Part shown: in pieces, positions 59,944 to 64,000 of the stretch
Position numbering within the stretch: the stretch's first letter is position 1
Layout: every line of letters starts with the position of its first letter
Source: JAVJRN01 sp047635055
GTDB lineage: Bacteria; Bacteroidota; Bacteroidia; Cytophagales; Cyclobacteriaceae
Length of the DNA: 64,000 bases
Reading direction: 5' to 3'
NCBI GenBank assembly: GCA_047635055.1
Contig: JBLIIJ010000002.1
Span: 30,996-94,995 of the forward strand
The notes under the pieces: model-generated
What the model saw: the letters and a program-made list of their open reading frames with translations, nothing else
The model's database searches: none
What the model was told of the DNA's origin: nothing
Made by a program: the position numbers and the translations under genes

Positions 59944-62577
59944 CTAATCATTATGATAACGATAGATCATTTCCGCAATTAAACCGGTCCAGCCAGTTTG
60001 ATGTGAAGCTCCAAGTCCTTGACCCGTATCACCATTGAAATACTCATAGAAAAGGATATAGTCCTTAAAATGAGGATCATTTTGAAACTTCAACTCACCT
60101 GCATATAATGGACGTTTGCCATTTTTATCTTTGGTAAACAGATTAATCATGCGTTCACAGAGTTTCTTTGTTGCTTCCAGCAGAGTAATATGATTGCCAC
60201 TTCCCGTAGGAAATTCCACTTTATATTCATCGCTGTAGTATCCGGAAAATTTCAATAAGGACTCTAATATCAAGTAATTAACAGGGAACCAAACGGGACC
60301 TCTCCAGTTCGAATTTCCGCCAAAAAAACTTGAATCGGATTCTCCGGGAAGATAGGACACTTCCAGTACTTTACCATCGATATGCAATCGGTAAGGATTT
60401 TTTTCATGCCACTTCGAAAGCGCTCGAATTCCAAAATCCGAAAGAAACTCCTCTTCATCCAGCATCCGTTCCAAAATCTTCTTCATTCTAAAACCTCTCA
60501 GAATACTGAGCATTCGTCTTTCCCCTTTTCCTTGAATTTCCCACCTAGAAACAAGAGAAGCAAGTCTCGGTCTTTCTTTCAGGAAGAAGTCAAGTTTTTT
60601 CTTGAATTCAGGTAGTTCATCATAGATTTCCGCTCTAAGTATTTCTACCGCAAAAAGAGGAATCAATCCAACCATGGAGCGAACTTTCATTCTCTGGTTA
60701 GGATTGTCTGGCGTATGCATCACATCATAATAGAAGTTATCTTCTTCATCCCAAAGGTCAACATTGTTTTCTCCGATGCTATTCATGGCACCTCCTATGT
60801 AAAGGAAATGCTCGAAAAACTTCATCGACATATCTTGATAAATCGGATTTTTTCTCGCCAAGTCCAGAGAAATGCGGAGCATATTTAAAGAAAACATAGC
60901 CATCCAACTGGTACTATCGGCCTGTTCCAAATGCGCATCTTCGACGACTGGGTGGTTTCTATCAAAAACCCCAATGTTGTCTAAGCCTAGAAATCCTCCT
61001 TCAAAGACATTATTTCCATTTTCATCTTTTCTATTAACCCACCATGTAAAGTTTATAAGCAGCTTGTGAAACGCTTTTTGCAGAAAATCATAATCTGGCT
61101 TGCCTGAAATCTTACGATCGATCTGAAACACTCTTAAAACCGCCCACGCATGTACAGGCGGGTTGACATCCGAAAAATTCCACTCATACGCTGGTATTTG
61201 TCCATTTGGATGCATGTAACTTTCACGCAAAAGCGTCAAAAGTTGCCCTTTAGCAAAATCGGGATCTATCCGTGCGATTGGCAAACAGTGAAATGCCAAG
61301 TCCCATGCGGCATACCATGGGTATTCCCATTTGTCCGGCATGGACAACACATCATAGTTAAAGAGATGCTGCCAGTCATGGTTTCTTCCTTCAAGCCGTT
61401 TTTTTGATGGTTTATGCCTTCCAGCATCACCATATAGCCAATTTCTAACATTGTAATAATAGAACTGCTTGCTCCACATCATGCCTGCAAAAGCCTGCCG
61501 CTGAATATTAATTTGGTCTTTATCTTCTATGGTCCCAGCGACTTTTTTATAAAACTCATCTGCCTCTGATTTTCGTTGATCAAAAATGTCGTCAAAGTCA
61601 CCAAATGGATCTGCCAATGGAACATTAGAAAGTCTGACTTTTACATTGTCACTCGATTGACCATCAATTTTTAATTGGAAGACACCACTGCCCTTTGTTC
61701 CTTTTGTTCTTGGATTAATAGAAGCAGCACCATCAACTATATAATCGTTGATGCCGTCTTTGGTGTATTTCGATTGGTTGCTAGTGCCATAAAGTTTTTT
61801 TCTGTTGGTCGCGTTGTTGCAAAAAACTATTTCACTTACGTTTTGGTCAAAATAGACATGATAGGTACCTAAGTCATGATGTGCTATTTTGGCTTCCCGA
61901 TCACTAACTTTAATTATTTCTGGTTTTATTTTATCTCTGCCGGAAGACCAAGTATTTCTAAACCAAATTGTTGGGAGAATAGTGACTTGTGCTTCCTTAT
62001 CACTTCGATTATGAACTTCCGCTTTTAGTAATAAATCATATTCGGTATTTTTCGCATATTCAAGGAAAATATCAAAATACTCATCTTTGTCAAAAATACC
62101 CGTGTCCAATATTTCATATTCACTTTCTAGTTTTGATCGCCCGGCATTTTCGTCTACTAGTTGTGAATATGGAAATTCGTTGATTGGATATTTGTAAAGC
62201 ATGCGCATGTAAGAATGCGTAGGTGTGCTGTCCAAATAATAGTACAATTCCTTAACATCCTCCCCGTGGTTTCCCTCATAGGAGGTAAGGCCAAAAAGTC
62301 TTTCTTTAATTATTTGATCTTTTCCGTTCCAAAAAGCCCAAGAAAAGCAAATTCTTTGATCTTCGTTACAAATCCCTCCTAATCCATCTTCCCCCCATCG
62401 GTAAGATTTGCTGCGGGATTGCTCATGTGTGAGTGCCTCCCAAGCATTTCCTTCTTCTGTATAATCTTCTCTGACGGTCGCCCACTGCCTTTCTGAGAGA
62501 TAAGGTCCCCACATTTTCCAATCTTTACCATCTCGCGACTCCTTAAGCCGCCCTTCTTCCTTTGTCATATCGCTCAT
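59944..62577 (-). CDS. GH63-like glucosidase (MGH1-like)
   Basis: An 877-residue cytoplasmic enzyme without a signal peptide. It has an N-terminal beta-sandwich (GPYLSERQWATVREDY, AHHDLGTYHVYF) and a C-terminal (alpha/alpha)6 barrel typical of glycoside hydrolase family 63 and mannosylglycerate-hydrolase-like proteins: MWSKQFYYYNVRNWLYGD, DVLSMPDKWEYPWYAAWDLAFHCL, QIPAYEWNFSDVNPPVHAWAV and GNSNWRGPVWFPVNYLILESL, ending QTGWTGLIAEMI. The substrate is unknown. It faces guaA divergently with 90 bases between. Confidence 0.85.
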   Translation of the reverse strand: MSDMTKEEGRLKESRDGKDWKMWGPYLSERQWATVREDYTEEGNAWEALTHEQSRSKSYRWGEDGLGGICNEDQRICFSWAFWNGKDQIIKERLFGLTSYEGNHGEDVKELYYYLDSTPTHSYMRMLYKYPINEFPYSQLVDENAGRSKLESEYEILDTGIFDKDEYFDIFLEYAKNTEYDLLLKAEVHNRSDKEAQVTILPTIWFRNTWSSGRDKIKPEIIKVSDREAKIAHHDLGTYHVYFDQNVSEIVFCNNATNRKKLYGTSNQSKYTKDGINDYIVDGAASINPRTKGTKGSGVFQLKIDGQSSDNVKVRLSNVPLADPFGDFDDIFDQRKSEADEFYKKVAGTIEDKDQINIQRQAFAGMMWSKQFYYYNVRNWLYGDAGRHKPSKKRLEGRNHDWQHLFNYDVLSMPDKWEYPWYAAWDLAFHCLPIARIDPDFAKGQLLTLLRESYMHPNGQIPAYEWNFSDVNPPVHAWAVLRVFQIDRKISGKPDYDFLQKAFHKLLINFTWWVNRKDENGNNVFEGGFLGLDNIGVFDRNHPVVEDAHLEQADSTSWMAMFSLNMLRISLDLARKNPIYQDMSMKFFEHFLYIGGAMNSIGENNVDLWDEEDNFYYDVMHTPDNPNQRMKVRSMVGLIPLFAVEILRAEIYDELPEFKKKLDFFLKERPRLASLVSRWEIQGKGERRMLSILRGFRMKKILERMLDEEEFLSDFGIRALSKWHEKNPYRLHIDGKVLEVSYLPGESDSSFFGGNSNWRGPVWFPVNYLILESLLKFSGYYSDEYKVEFPTGSGNHITLLEATKKLCERMINLFTKDKNGKRPLYAGELKFQNDPHFKDYILFYEYFNGDTGQGLGASHQTGWTGLIAEMIYRYHND

Positions 62578-62655
62578 AAAGACGGCTAAAGAACATAAAA
62601 TTTAGGTAAATTCAAATGCTTATTGATTTACGTCGCTCTGTTTCGGCTATTCTGC

Positions 62656-62663
62656 TAATTTTG
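62656..62663 (+). promoter_or_regulatory. -7 promoter box immediately upstream of guaA
   Basis: TAATTTTG, an exact TAnnTTTG match, ends only four bases before the guaA ATG (62668). Transcription from it would start at or next to the start codon. No -33 TTG at 19-21 bases was seen. Confidence 0.5.
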
Positions 62664-62667
62664 CGGA

Positions 62668-64000
62668 ATGACTGACAAGATTATCATCCTTGATTTTGGT
62701 TCCCAGTATACCCAGCTAATTGCCCGCAGAGTGCGTGAATTAGACGTTTATTGTGAAATCTACCCATTTAATAATTTCCCTATTCCAGATGAAGCCACAA
62801 AAGGAATTATTTTAAGTGGAAGTCCTTGCTCTGTGTTGCAAGATGATGCTCCCGATATTGATTTAGAGATATTTGGTGATTTACCAATTCTTGGCGTTTG
62901 TTATGGAGCTCAACTTATAGCAAAAAAAGGAGGTGGAAATGTAACCAAGTCCGAACATAGAGAATATGGTCGGGCAAATTTGGCACACATTAACACCCAT
63001 CATGGGTTGCTAAAGGAAATAGAAATCGGAAGTCAGGTTTGGATGTCACACGGGGACACCATTACAGGTTTGCCGGACAATTTTCAGGTTATTGCCAACA
63101 CAGAGAGTATTCCTGTTGCGGCTTTCCGAGTAGAAAATAAAAATATATACGGAATACAATTCCATCCTGAGGTAACACATTCCATCGATGGAAAAACCCT
63201 CTTAAGAAATTTTGTTGTTCACATTTGCCAAGCGCAACAAGATTGGACGGCAGATATTTTTGCAGAAAATGCTATTCGGTCATTAAAAGAAAAACTTGGA
63301 AACGATAAGGTCGTAATGGGCCTTTCGGGAGGAGTAGATTCTTCAGTAGCGGCTACATTGATTCATCATGCAATAGGAAAAAATCTGTATTGCATTTTTG
63401 TAGACAATGGACTGTTAAGGAAAAATGAATTTGAGCAGGTGCTAAAAGATTATGAAGGTCTTGGGCTCAATGTGAAAGGCGTAGATGCGAAAGATAAGTT
63501 TTATGAGGCATTGCGTGGTTTAAAAGATCCTGAAGAAAAGAGAAAAGCCATTGGAAGGGTTTTTATTGAGGTTTTCGATGAAGAAAGTCATAAGATCAAA
63601 GATGTGAAGTGGCTCGGTCAGGGCACTATCTATCCTGATGTCATTGAATCCGTTTCTGTAAATGGTCCTAGTATGACTATCAAGTCTCATCACAACGTTG
63701 GAGGTTTACCTGAAAAGATGAACTTAAAAGTTGTAGAGCCTTTAAATACACTCTTTAAGGATGGCGTGAGAAATGTTGGCCGGGCATTGGAGATTCCATC
63801 TGGGATATTAAATCGACATCCTTTTCCTGGGCCAGGATTGGGTATCAGAATACTCAGTGATGTTACTCCAGAAAAGGTGCGTATACTCCAAGAGGTTGAT
63901 CATATATTCATTCAAGGTCTTAAGGATGATGGGTTATACAATGAGGTTTGGCAGGCAGGGGCTATGTTGCTTCCTGTGCAGTCTGTTGGCGTCATGGGAG
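62668..64000 (+). CDS. guaA: GMP synthase (glutamine-hydrolysing), partial
   Basis: The first 444 codons of GMP synthase, cut by the right edge (full proteins have about 510 residues). The start TDKIIILDFGSQYTQLIARRVRE is the family start. The class I amidotransferase domain has Cys78 in LGVCYGAQLIA and His-Glu in GIQFHPEVTHS. The ATP-pyrophosphatase P-loop is GLSGGVDSSVAATL, followed by LPEKMNLKVVEPL and the C-terminal dimer domain up to QSVGVMG. It aminates XMP to GMP. With purine nucleoside phosphorylase at 24518 it is the second purine gene of the window, but unlinked. Confidence 0.97.
   Translation, partial: MTDKIIILDFGSQYTQLIARRVRELDVYCEIYPFNNFPIPDEATKGIILSGSPCSVLQDDAPDIDLEIFGDLPILGVCYGAQLIAKKGGGNVTKSEHREYGRANLAHINTHHGLLKEIEIGSQVWMSHGDTITGLPDNFQVIANTESIPVAAFRVENKNIYGIQFHPEVTHSIDGKTLLRNFVVHICQAQQDWTADIFAENAIRSLKEKLGNDKVVMGLSGGVDSSVAATLIHHAIGKNLYCIFVDNGLLRKNEFEQVLKDYEGLGLNVKGVDAKDKFYEALRGLKDPEEKRKAIGRVFIEVFDEESHKIKDVKWLGQGTIYPDVIESVSVNGPSMTIKSHHNVGGLPEKMNLKVVEPLNTLFKDGVRNVGRALEIPSGILNRHPFPGPGLGIRILSDVTPEKVRILQEVDHIFIQGLKDDGLYNEVWQAGAMLLPVQSVGVMG

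Noticed and set aside
1..64000. CRISPR arrays, tRNA or rRNA genes, insertion sequences, prophage or integrase genes
   Set aside because: No repeat-spacer pattern, cloverleaf, rRNA core, transposase or phage gene was recognised by reading both strands; small elements could have been missed without computation.

Overview
The window reads as a chromosomal stretch of a free-living, AT-rich member of the Bacteroidota, most likely of the order Cytophagales (genus not determinable from sequence alone). The grounds are TonB-dependent receptors with STN and carboxypeptidase-like domains beside DUF4249 lipoproteins, DUF5916 and DUF4159 proteins, outer-membrane beta-barrel proteins, a split transketolase, weak Shine-Dalgarno sequences, and several copies of the Bacteroidota -7 promoter box TAnnTTTG. 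No tRNA, rRNA, insertion sequence, prophage or CRISPR array was seen. The window cuts a serine hydrolase gene at its left edge and guaA at its right edge.

Layout. 1-3310: serine hydrolase and barrel protein (minus), then an ECF sigma factor, its putative membrane anti-sigma and a DUF4097 protein (plus). 3311-5070: ftsE, a 67-residue conserved protein, a transaldolase (fsa type) and the SRP RNA, all minus. 5415-10287: barrel protein, AlkB-type monooxygenase, small protein, DUF5916 protein and a TerB-like protein. 10429-22995: an amino-acid supercluster with a trp leader peptide and attenuator, trpE-G-D-C-F-B-A, a DAHP synthase, phenylalanine hydroxylase, hisH-A-F-IE and a dihydrolipoamide-dehydrogenase-like flavoprotein without its cysteine pair. 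23024-30759: hypothetical protein, an operon of FG-GAP lipoprotein, purine nucleoside phosphorylase and iodotyrosine-deiodinase-like flavoprotein, then split transketolase.

30865-37708 (minus) and 50114-56913 (plus) are two related, translationally coupled TonB loci: receptor with STN domain, DUF4249 lipoprotein(s), and a large secreted protein with a macroglobulin-like N-terminus and a plug-like C-terminal segment but no barrel. Between them lie bcp, an M23 peptidase, a fumarylacetoacetate-hydrolase-family protein, mtaB, a kelch protein, a secreted TPR-CHAT protein with a barrel-like partner, a 1.1-kb stretch that may hold a decayed gene, and a GH43 xylosidase. 56903-62577 (minus) holds DUF4159, a beta-phosphoglucomutase-like HAD enzyme, a PafA-type phosphatase and a GH63-like glucosidase; guaA starts at 62668.

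How it works together. The trp leader has three Trp codons flanked by Tyr codons, and the operon it controls ends with the first shikimate-pathway enzyme, so aromatic supply and Trp synthesis are probably sensed together. The two TonB loci look like diverged copies of one uptake or surface-handling machine of unknown substrate. These are the best candidates for an undescribed system, together with the secreted TPR-CHAT pair.
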